Shown one piece after another: positions 23,331-32,990 of a DNA stretch of 64,000 nt. Positions within the stretch are counted from its first letter, which is position 1. Every line of letters starts with the position of its first letter. Origin of the DNA: Ricinus communis (Eukaryota; Streptophyta; Magnoliopsida; Malpighiales; Euphorbiaceae); contig NC_063257.1 in NCBI RefSeq assembly GCF_019578655.1, forward strand, positions 30,663,159 through 30,727,158, read 5' to 3'. A program made the position numbers and the translations under genes. The notes beneath the pieces were generated by a model, which saw only the letters and a program-made list of their open reading frames with translations, was not told where the DNA came from and did no database searches.

Positions 23331-25452
23331 TAAAACACAGAAGAGGAGTAACTTACATGAGTGCAGGTACTCGGAGTGAACTCCAAAAGGAGACACTGCT
23401 CCATGGCAAGCCGATGCTCCATCACACTATATAAGCTCCAATATGAGACCATCAGATTATGACGGAACGAAAAACTCCCCGAAACCATATTAGACATGGC
23501 TGTAAGAGGTGCCTTAGAGACTACACTAGTAAAAGAGCCTACATTTTGGGAAGACCTGGAGTGTCGGCAGGACCTTCCCTCAATCAGCTCATGAGCATCA
23601 AGAGCCTGATGGATGAGCTGTAAATAAATGATTAAGAAAGCAACACACAACAAAAAGGGAATTCTAAGTGAATATAAGAAAATACCTGAGCTACGACGTC
23701 ATTATCGAGAGATATGATGCCTAATTGCTAAGGGATGAACGAGGTATAGACCATCCGCCGAGATCGAATGGTGAGGTCTTCGGGCTCGTCATACCCCATC
23801 AAGCACTCCGCTAATTCCTCTCCAGCAAGATCTTTTATCTAGAACATGGAAAGAGGAAGAGATAATGGAACTCGGCGCCTGTTGGGGCCTTGCTCCTAGC
23901 CGTAGATCCTCTCTCCTAAGTACTAGGCCCGATAGGCAAGTCTGGTCAGTAGGATCCTCCTCTACTTGAGGTTAGCTACAGAAAGCATATAGGGTTCCCA
24001 TTCAATGTGCTCTCCTAGCCAATCACTTCGGATCTGTAAACTAAAAAAGGTAATGAACAATATAAATAAAGCATGAATATAACTAATGAATTACCTTCTC
24101 CCATGTCAAGCTATTGATCCACATGCGATGCACGTGAACCCCAGACCACTCCAAAGTAACGGTCCTGCTCAAGCCCCAACGACTCAAGTGAGAAGAAGCC
24201 CATGAGGTGCAGATGGGCTGTGAGTCCACTAGAAGGCCGATCTCTAAGGCCCAAACCTACAGAGCAAAGAGTTAGCATTCACCGTGTCTATAAAAAGAAC
24301 TGAGAAAAAAAAGTCAATGGCTAACTTACATGGATCGCATGCCAAAAGTCTTAGATCCTCTTGCTGCCTCAGATAGTGACGTCCATCTGATGATACAATA
24401 AGCAAGAGTTGCAGATCCCCAATTGTAAGAAGAGACCTGGTCTAAATCCCACAGCGGTGCTAGATAGTGGAAGTGCACTGAGTTTCTAAAGTCACTAAAC
24501 AATGTTGTACCTAAGAGGTACACTAAAAAGGCTCAGGCCATCTGGTCAACCTCCCAAGTATTTCGAGGAACAAAGACTCCATAGTGGAGAGGGATGCCTT
24601 GATAAGCGACGCATCGCGAGTTCTTGAACGTCGGCAAGAACCCGAGCAGGTCAGTAATGAAGCGTTCTCAGACATCGGAACATTGATAGTGGATCACATC
24701 ATCGAATGGCACATGCATGCCAGAAAAGTCAATACTGGTGATAATAGAACAAGAAAGAGGAGAAAGAGTCAACTCACCAACCTGAGTGTGGAAGGTATGA
24801 GTCATGTTCATCCACCTCTCGAGCAGGGAATAGACAAAATTATGATCAACCCTCTTGGTGACTGATGGGAGCATGGCCATGAATCGACAAAAGCCGATGT
24901 CTCCGATCCTGGCTTGAACTGAGCTAGGAAGCTCGTCGAACCACTTGCGAGCGCCATAGAAATTTTTGGCGAACCGCATCGATACTACGTCACTTTAGAA
25001 GGTCAAAACACAGGTATTTTTAAACATCATGTGCATACAAAAAGACCCCAAAGAGGTAAGTATATGTCTACTTATTGTTACTTTTTGCAAAAAGCCCTGA
25101 AAAACCTTTGTTCGGCCTGTGCACGGCCGATTTTCACTACGTAGAGCCGATCGGCTGTGCATGCAGCCGATAGGCTCCATAGGTTAGGGCACCAAATTTT
25201 TTGTTGATTTTTCATATATTTTGAATAATTAACACATATATCAAGTCTCTAAGTTGTAAAAAAATACAATTTAAGCTAAGAAGTTACCTCTCCGACAGTT
25301 AGAAATGCGCAGTGGGTGTTTAATTTTGCTAGAAGTGGAATATCCTCTCCCTTCACAAGCCCAAGATCATTTTGGCAAGAAATTGGGGCAGAGAACTACC
25401 AGTTTGGTACAATAGAGGTACGCCTAGCAAATCTAGAAGATGACCCTACCAT
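23331..25452 (-). pseudogene. Plant mobile domain (PMD) gene, right copy, antisense inside a Tat-type element
   Basis: This is the inverted counterpart of 19704-21465 and is better preserved. The start ATG is at 25452 (MVGSSSRFARR). An intron with donor GTAACT follows at about 25286. Exon 24979-24668 has FAKNFYGARKWFDELPSSVQ, FVYSLLERWMNMTHTFHTQV, GELTLSPLS and IDFSGMHVPFDDVI. Exon 24523-24326 has YLLGTTLFSDF and DLDQVSSYNWGSATLAY, the conserved LG..LF.D...V...L..L.D......Y.WG.A.LA block of PMD. Exon 23653-23370 continues with MEHRLAMEQC and ends ACTCATG before the donor GTAAGT. Introns with GT-AG ends are seen at about 24331-24255, 24105-24010, 23690-23620 and 23369-23292. Stops and frame changes kill it. 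The gene reads opposite to the LTR at 26639. Confidence 0.65.
25145..25156. repeat. Perfect 12-bp palindrome in PMD intron 1
   Basis: AGCCGATCGGCT sits within a cluster (25126-25180) of related words (GCCGAT.., CAGCCGATAGGCTCC). It is the same dyad class as in the Tat LTRs, here inside the first intron of the right PMD gene. Confidence 0.6.
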
Positions 25453-25574
25453 TTTGGGACTGATTTTGTGGAATTTGGTTAAGAATCGAATGAGAAATCG
25501 AAGAAATAGTGAAAAAGGGTTTTAAGAGAAAAGTAAAGAAAATGAGTAAAGTAAATGAAATATGAATATAGAGT

Positions 25575-25582
25575 TACTTATA
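25575..25582 (-). promoter_or_regulatory. Candidate TATA box for the right PMD gene
   Basis: On the minus strand CATATAAGTA lies about 123 bp upstream of the ATG at 25452, matching the left copy in sequence and spacing. Conservation between two copies that have otherwise drifted suggests a real promoter in the ancestor. Confidence 0.45.
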
Positions 25583-25929
25583 TGTCCTAAAGAAATGGCA
25601 AAAATGTTAATTAAGTTCCCGACCTATCAAAATCACGTTTTAGTCTAAATAGTTGTACAAGTCCACATAAGACATGTAAGAGCCTATTTGGCACCCTGAG
25701 CGGATATTTATGAGAAAATTACAAGTTCAATCCCCAACCCATCAAAATTATATTTTAGTCCCTGGATTGTCCAAACATCGGTGTAGCTTTTAGAAAGCAT
25801 AAAAACAAATCAAACCATACCCCAAGGTGGGAAATTTCAACCTAAGTACCCAAAAGTAGAAATTTCCCAAATTGACCCAAAATGATAAATTATTTTATAG
25901 AATGGAAAATAGCTAGAGAAAAATCTCTG

Positions 25930-26090
25930 CAATTATCAATTTAACGGGTGTGGTTCCTAATTCAATGGGCGTGGATCCCAATTCAACGGGCATAGTTCCC
26001 AAGTAGCAAGTGAAGTCCTCAACCCAAGCAGGTGAAGCTCTCAACCTAAGCAAACGAAGTCCTCAACCCAAGCGGGCGTGGTCCCCACAT
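25930..26090 (-). repeat. Degenerate short tandem repeats, mirror of the left array
   Basis: Words of the type CAACCCAAGCAGGTGAAG and AATTCAACGGGCGTGGTTCC are repeated several times. On the minus strand they match the 22-23-bp array at 19068-19140. Confidence 0.6.
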
Positions 26091-26624
26091 CGAATCAGTG
26101 ATCGAAGTTCGAACTTACGAGGCGTGCCTTCTACAGCTCACATATCCTTTTGCTATATCCTTTGTGACGACCCGGAACTAAATCACATGAGATGTTGTCT
26201 ACTTTGGCCCCCCACTAGCCTCACGGTTTTTTTCCTTTGACGGGTTCGAGAACTTCCCAAGAGGTTACCCATCTTGAAAATCTTAGAAACCAAGCACGTT
26301 TAACTTTGGAGTTCCTACAACTCGGTAACCAAACAACCAAAAGGCGCCCCATATGATTAGTTCCAACTCTTTTACATATATGTTATCAACCATTTCCCGC
26401 CTCATTTTGATGTGTAATTCGATCCATTTATGTACCCCCGTACCTTAGAGTGGTGTCATCCTAGAAGCCTGCCAGAAGCTGCTCCTTGTCCAGGCATCCT
26501 ATCTTTACCTCGGCATCCACTTTTCGCCCTCGTCAGACCGCTTCTCTAGGTCAGGTTGTCACATCCTTGATGTCTATGACTTGTTTCAATTTATTTAACT
26601 CATTGCATGCTCATAAATTTTAAC

Positions 26625-26638
26625 AAATTGGGGGCAGC
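26625..26638 (+). other. Polypurine tract next to Tat LTR 4
   Basis: AAATTGGGGGCAGC directly precedes the LTR start TGTCAGCACCCC at 26639. It marks the right half as a plus-strand 3' end. Confidence 0.7.
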
Positions 26639-28841
26639 TGTCAGCACCCCTTTTTTAGATCTAAATATCGAGGAAAATATGAAAAACCTGTGATAAAAGT
26701 TACTGCCTTCTCGGGTCTCGAGAGATGAAGGACAGGCGATTTTGAGGCCAGGGTTGAGGTTAATCCAGTTGGAATTACCTCTTTAAAATCAATTTGGACT
26801 CAATTATTAAGAAAACAAAAGTTGGAAGGTCGAAACGATAATTTTCACAAATTTAGGGACTTAATTGCAAATTTTTTTAAACCTTCCCTGTGTAGAGCCA
26901 ATAAGCTCTACATAGTGCTAATAAGGTTTTTCTAATTCGACGTCATTTTTCTCGATGATTTTACGTCTAGATACAAATTCTAGAAGGTTTTTTTGACGAT
27001 AATCATGATTTTTAATGATAATTATTTAAATTTAAAGAATCAAATTGGATATTTATCAACATTGTTTTTTAAATTATCGTCTCCCTTAGGGCTTCCTCTA
27101 TAAATAGAAGGAGGTGATTAGGCTTAGGGTTAACTATCAACTGGAAACTGGTAATTGGCAATTGATAAAAAAAACACTTAGAAAGAAAGAGAAAGAAAAA
27201 GAAATAGAGAGAAACATACAAAGAGAAAAACCAAAGAGAAAGGTTGTCGTTCTTTTTTAACTCAAGTCACTAAGAAAGAAGCTACTGAAGAAAGAACCAT
27301 TTTTGGAAACTTATTTTTTAATCAATATAAGTTTTCTCAACACTAGATCTAGAACTGGACTCCCACCCAGTCTTTGACTCAACCGCCTCCTCATCACCTG
27401 AGACTCGCAGAAATATCAATTACGGTGACAACCTGAGAGTTCCTCCAAACATAAGGGTTCTTTTGTTATTTATTTTTAGAAATATTATTAGGGTTATTGT
27501 TATTATTTATGATCAGTGTGATTGGATTAGGGTTTCCTTGAATATACATGTTAATTTGGTTTTTAATCTGACAATAAGAACTCTAGGATTTTGAATCTGA
27601 TAATTTTATCAATTAGGAGTTTTGAATCTGATTAGACACATGCAATAGGAATAATTATTAGATTTATATTTTCATCATGATTTAGTAATTAAATATGTTT
27701 AATAGGATTGCATGCCTGATTTGTTATCTTTCTGCTTATTATACTTTTAATTTCTAGGATTTTTATCAGTTTTAGGGTTTTTAATCGTTTGATTAATTTC
27801 TATTGATTTTATTTTTGTATTCATTTTATTTTCTTTCATGTCTAATTAATTTTACTCTCTATGCATGTGAAATTTAGCTATAGGGATGTGAAATACACTG
27901 ACAAATCGACAAAAAGACCTGCCTGGAACCCTAGAGCCTATCGGCTCAATGTAGAACCATTTGGCTTTGCATTAAGCCGATCAATCATGCATTTTTCAAT
28001 CCCAAATATTTTAGCTTTTGATTGATTTTAATGTATTTGATGTATTGTATTAGTTTTTATATCTTTTTCTTTTGCAATTTTAGTTGTAGGCCAGGTTATA
28101 ATAATTAGATTTATTTTTTATCTTTTTTGTTTATTTTTTTTACTGTATGATTATCAAATATGTGTTTATGTGATTGATTAATTAAAATAGGTTATATAGA
28201 CTTAGGGTTAAAACTGGATCCGACGTGAATATTATATCCTAATAGGCAATAACTAGGCCTAAAACTCTAAAATCTAAGGAGACTTAGCGGGCCTTGGCAT
28301 GTTCTAGTTAGGATTGAGCTTCATTAGAATTAGGATCACAATGGATAGGCCTTACCATAATAAGTAGTCAATTAGGTCTAAAGGCTAGAAATCAAAAGTA
28401 TAATGTATAATTGGGCTATATTAGGTGGGCTACATACATAATTAACTAGTAAACTGGGGTAACAATTACAATATGGGTTGGGTCTGAATAAAATGGGCCA
28501 GACTAGGTTGAGTTATATGTGTTATTTTGGTAAGCCTGTGTATAAATTCTTTGAATTTATAGGGAATAATTTGTTAAACAATAAAATTAAAGATTAATAT
28601 ACACAAATAAGGAAGTTGACTTTCGAATCCGTCTCAGGATTTTGTGGCATAAGCTTCCTTATGGAATTTGAGAAACGCCACTCATTAGTAAAAGTGTCCC
28701 GGTGATTACCTGGGTGATGACTCACATCTCTATGCTAGTCTTAATGACTAGTTAGCATGTTTTCGATTAGGTTGAAAAGCCTAACAGTGTCGTAGTCACT
28801 AAAGACACTTGGGTGCATGCCCGAAACCGAAGCCCACCACA
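26639..28841 (+). mobile_element. Tat-family LTR 4 (3' LTR of the right inverted half)
   Basis: A 2,203-bp LTR starts TGTCAGCACCCC and ends GCCCACCACA. The internal region lies to its left. The right flank, GTGTT (28842-28846), begins T1 leader sequence and does not match the left flank of LTR 1 (CTCGG). It carries the family dyads near 26895 (about 1.95 kb from the LTR end) and 27948 (about 0.89 kb from it). Confidence 0.8.
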
Positions 28842-29515
28842 GTGTTCTTCAGAATCTCAACATCTTATTTGTTAACTCTCTCGTTGGCCATCTCTTCGGT
28901 AGCTTGGCATCTTGGTCTTTCAAGGTGTTCTAATACCACTCCAATCTTTGGAGGAACATGCACTCTTTCTAACCTCCCACTGTCTTGCCTCTTCTAACCT
29001 ATATGAGAATCTATACGGCTAAAAAATAAAGGTTAGGATGACGCATGTGATGCATGAGATGCATGATGCACGTGCAATGCACAAAGAAAAAGAAGAGGTT
29101 AGCACTCATTCCAGCCCTATTTCTTCCACACATGATTCATGGTGAGTCTTTCTTCCTTAGGATTTTAGGTCTAGGCTTTCTATCAACATAGGATAATAGA
29201 CGCGATGCACATGCCATAAGCTCTCAAAGCAAATTTAAACAAACAAGATAATGTTTCTCAGTGTAAGTATAAAAGCCTGCATTTCTCGGGCTTTTGAATA
29301 CTTGGGCTTAAGATACTTACAAGGAAAAACATCTCATCTAGAAAGAAACGGGGTATCTAAAGGAGATTACTATGGTCATTACCATGAGCTGAGTCTTGGG
29401 TAAGGATAAAAGGCTCCCGTAGTGTACAATGTGTGATAATGGTGTAGTGATGGAAGAATAATTTATTAAAATAATAAAATTAAAGATAAACATACACGGG
29501 AATCAGTTTCTCTTA
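28842..29515 (-). other. T1 5' leader and start of gag
   Basis: About 670 bp between the primer-binding site and the inverted Tat insertion. It has the ATGCATGATGCACGTGCAATGCA-like repeats (29040-29082) common in Tat-type leaders. Near its left end a minus-strand reading MANERVNK, stop, DVEILKNT may be the start of gag. The rest of the Gag N-terminus is absent, because the sequence jumps to an internal Gag position at 14403. Confidence 0.5.
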
Positions 29516-29534
29516 TCCCTAGTGGAATCGTCAT
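29516..29534 (-). other. Primer-binding site of T1 (decayed Tat type)
   Basis: On the minus strand ATGACGATTCCACTAGGGA follows the LTR end. It matches the TGGCGACTCCACTGGGGA-like site of Tat-type elements with transition changes. This shows that the LTR at 29535-31706 is a 5' LTR with its internal region to the left. Confidence 0.55.
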
Positions 29535-31706
29535 TATGGGCGGCAATTTCGGGCATGCACCCAAGTGTCTTTAGCTACTGCGGCACTATAAGGCTTTTCA
29601 ACCTAATCGGAAACACGCTAACTAGTCACTTAGACTAGATGGGAGTCGCCACCCGGATAATCACCAGGACACTTTTACTAATGAGTAGTGTTTCTTAGAT
29701 TCCATATGGAAGCTTATGCCACAAAATCCAGAGATGGATTCGGAAGCCAACTTCCTTATTTATGTATATTAGTCTTTGATTTTATTGTTTAACAAATTAT
29801 TTCCTATAAACACAAGCAGTCTATTCACAGACATACTAAATAGCACACATAATTCACCTAAATTTAGCCCATTTTATTTAAGCCTATCCCATATTGGAGT
29901 TATTAGTCTAATTTACTAGTTAATTATGTACATATAGCCCACCTAGTCTAACCCAATTACATAGTATAGTTTTTATTTCCAACCATTAGACCTAATGGAC
30001 TACTTATTATGACAAGGCTCGTTCTGTATGAGTCTAATTCTAATAAAGCCCAATCCTAACTAAAACATGTCAAGGCCCACTAAGTCTATTTCGATTTTAG
30101 AGTTTAGGCCTAGTTAATGTTAATTAGCCTATTAAATCACAGTGTTCATATTGGGTCTAGTTTTAACCCTAAGTCTATGTGGCTCGTTTTAATTAATCAA
30201 TCACATAACACATATTTAATCAATCATACAGTAAGCAAAATAAACAAAATAAGATGCAGAAAATAAACCTAACTATCACAACCTAGCCTATAACTAAAAC
30301 TGTAAAGGAAAAAGACTTAAAAATCTGATACAGTACCTAAAATACATCAAACTCAACCAAAACCAAAAAATTTAGGACAGAATATTGCACAGTCGATCGA
30401 CTTAATATAAAGCCAATTGGCTCTGCCTTGAGCCAATCGGCTCTAGGCTTCCGAGCGGTCGCCAGTATATCCCGCATCCCTAGAGCCGAATTTCACATGC
30501 ACAGAGAGTAAAATTAATTAGATATGAAATAAATGAAATAAAAAAACAACAAAAATCAATTGATTGATTAAAAATCCTAAAAAGTAAAAAAAAATCCTAG
30601 AAAATAAAAGTACCTTAAACAAAAAGATGGCAAATCAATCATATAATCTTATTAAACATATTTAATTATTGAATCATAATGAAAATATCGATCTAATTAT
30701 TAATCGTACTGCATGTGTCTCATCAGGGTTGAAGAGACAGCTTACTTGCAAACATTCAAAATCTTAGTATTCTTATTATCATATTTCAAAATCCAATTAA
30801 CATGTAGATCCACAAGAAACCCTAACTTAATCATACTAATCATAAATAATAACAATAATCCTAATCATGTTTCTAAAGAAAACATATAATAAAATAAGAA
30901 AAGAACAAAGAAACCAGTTTAGGATAATGATGCATGCATATATGGAGAAACCCTCAGGTTGTCACCGTAGTTGATAGTTCTGCGAGTCTCAAGTGATGAT
31001 GATGCAGTTGAGTCAAAGACTAGTAGGTAATCCAGTACTGGAGAGAGGTTGAAAATCTTCTGTCGATTAAAATAGAGTTTCCAAAAATGATTCTTTCTAG
31101 AGTGGCCTTTTTTTCTTAGTAACTTGAATCTAAAGAACGAAAAAAATTTATCCCTTTTCTCTCTTGCTTTTTCTTTCTATGTATTCTCTCAGTATCTTCT
31201 CAATGTCCTCTTCAAAACCCTAGATGCCTCTTTCTATTTATAGATGTAGGGTTTCAAAGGAAACCTTAAAGGAGACTATAATTTCTATTATAAGTTGATA
31301 AATATCCAAATTTAATTCTTTGAATTTCAATAATTATCACTAAAAATCATAATTATCGCTAAAAAACTTCTAGTATCTGTATCTGGACATAAAATCGTCG
31401 AGAAAGATGACTTCAAATTGAAAAAACCCCGATCAACATTGTGTAGAGCCACATTGGAAAAGCTTAAGAAAAACTTGCAATTAGTTCCCTGAATTTGTGC
31501 AATCCCTCGTTTTGACCCTCGAACTTTATTTTTCTTGACAAGTGAGTCCAAATTGATTTTAGAAAAGGTAGTTCTAGCTGGATTATTCTCGATCCTAATC
31601 TCGAATTGGTTTGTCCTTCGTCTGCCGAGACCCGAGAAGGCAGTAATTCATCACAGAATTCTTTATAATTTTCTCGATATCTAAATCCGGAAAAGGGGTG
31701 CTGACA
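29535..31706 (-). mobile_element. 5' LTR of T1 (Tat family)
   Basis: A 2,172-bp LTR begins TGTCAGCACCCC at 31706 on the minus strand and ends GCCGCCCATA at 29535. The outer flank is GCAAC (31707-31711), inside an older element. Dyads are at 30411-30422 (AGCCAATTGGCT, perfect) and 30430-30442, with a decayed one near 31445. Confidence 0.75.
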
Positions 31707-32330
31707 GCAACCCAGGCAAAAAGTAAAGCAATAAAATAAAGAAATTGGAAGGTATGATCACTGACTTGTAAGACAACCGAACTGCCATTAAATTAGGAAT
31801 TCTCATCCCTTTTGATCCAATCTAACCCGATCAGCGTATCCGCCAACACGAGCGGGGCAATGGTCGATAAACTGCACATTGGGGCAAGGATAAGAATTAA
31901 TTTTAAATCTTCGAGTCCGACTTCTTGGGCAAACAGGAACTGAGCCATCAGATAGAATTGGAAGACAAAGAGCCATGTGCGAGAGTTAAAGGCAAATTGG
32001 CTCAAGAGTCCAACAAAGGAAGAGAGCACGAGGCTGGGCCCCCTAAGACACTCCCATGTCAAAGAAACTGGAGACCTCATGCAATGGGGGAACCTCTAAA
32101 GGAGCTAGGATAAGCCCATCAGATGACTTCAGGTGAAAGCCGAGGAAAGGGAGATCTAGGCTGACATCCTGGAGATATCTCAAACTGGCAAGTTGGGACT
32201 CTAGTAAGGCCATGAACTTTTCTCAACCTGCTTCAGTAGAAGGCACAAGAGGTCTCTGAAAGCCTCGCTCATGGTAGGAGAAGGAGATGGCTGAATGGAA
32301 GAAGCTACCCTAAGCTTATGTATGAAGTGT
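31707..32330 (-). pseudogene. DUF7745-like remnant in older Tat-type element P0
   Basis: The minus-strand frame at 32080-31793 contains LVLADTLIGLDWIKRDEN, matching VILAETIIGLDMYK of the remnant at 22147-21944. Flanking non-coding sequence is also alike (an A-rich GGCAAAA..AATAAAATAAA stretch before TTGTAAGA). The upstream part is too decayed to confirm the family signature. T1 inserted at its left edge. Confidence 0.35.
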
Positions 32331-32990
32331 GCACCCAGACTGACCACGTGCGAGCTTAGTCCTATCCTCGCGTGAGCTTAGGATAAACTCGCGCAAGCAC
32401 AGCACCAGAACTTGTTGATGATGGGCCTCAAGGGTAGTGCAAAGTGGTTTAGGCATCCCTATGGGCAATTTCTAATAAATCAAGTGAAGTCATATCAATC
32501 GGGTTGTAAGGTTTTCCTTCACAATTATTCCCCCTCTAAATTGTTATTCTCTAATCTCATGTGTCTTATTTTCAGGCTGAGCAATTTCCTTTTCAAGAAT
32601 CAAAAGTGACAGGCACAGCGAAAGCTACAACGAACCGACAGCGGGCACCAGCATATGCTGCCATAGTTAGCGAGGAAATAAGGGAATACAACTGTATTAT
32701 TAATATGCAAAATAAGACAAACTATAGAATGTTCAAAATAATCCAGCAAAATGTACGTATCAAAATAGTAGTCATAAAATTGGAAAATTTATTTCTAGGG
32801 GTAGGGGGGTAAACAAATAAGGATCATCGTGTAAGATGAAAACAAGGGCAACTGGCCTATTAGGGATTGCTACCCCCGGGGCACTTGGGTCGGATGGATG
32901 TGAGCGAAAGACATCGTGGAAATCCTCAACAATGTAAGTCGTACGGCACATCTCGGCGATACGAGTGCTCTCAGCTTTCATCTCTTCCCA
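32331..32990. other. P0 spacer with GAGCTTA-type dyads
   Basis: Around 32340-32400 there are repeats of a CGTGCGAGCTTAG / CGCGTGAGCTTAGG word. This is the same position, relative to the neighbouring genes, as the AGCC.AT.GGCT cluster at 22690-22760. No coding sequence is convincing. Confidence 0.4.

Noticed and set aside
18886..26638. One complete element with LTRs at 14404-18885 and 26639-28841
   Set aside because: The two LTRs are in opposite orientation and both have a polypurine tract inside, so they cannot be the 5' and 3' LTRs of a single element.
31707..31735. Polypurine tract right of the LTR at 29535-31706
   Set aside because: The sequence (GCAACCCAGGCAAAAAG) differs from the GGGGG tracts at 18886 and 26625, and a primer-binding site is on the other side. 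This is outer flank.
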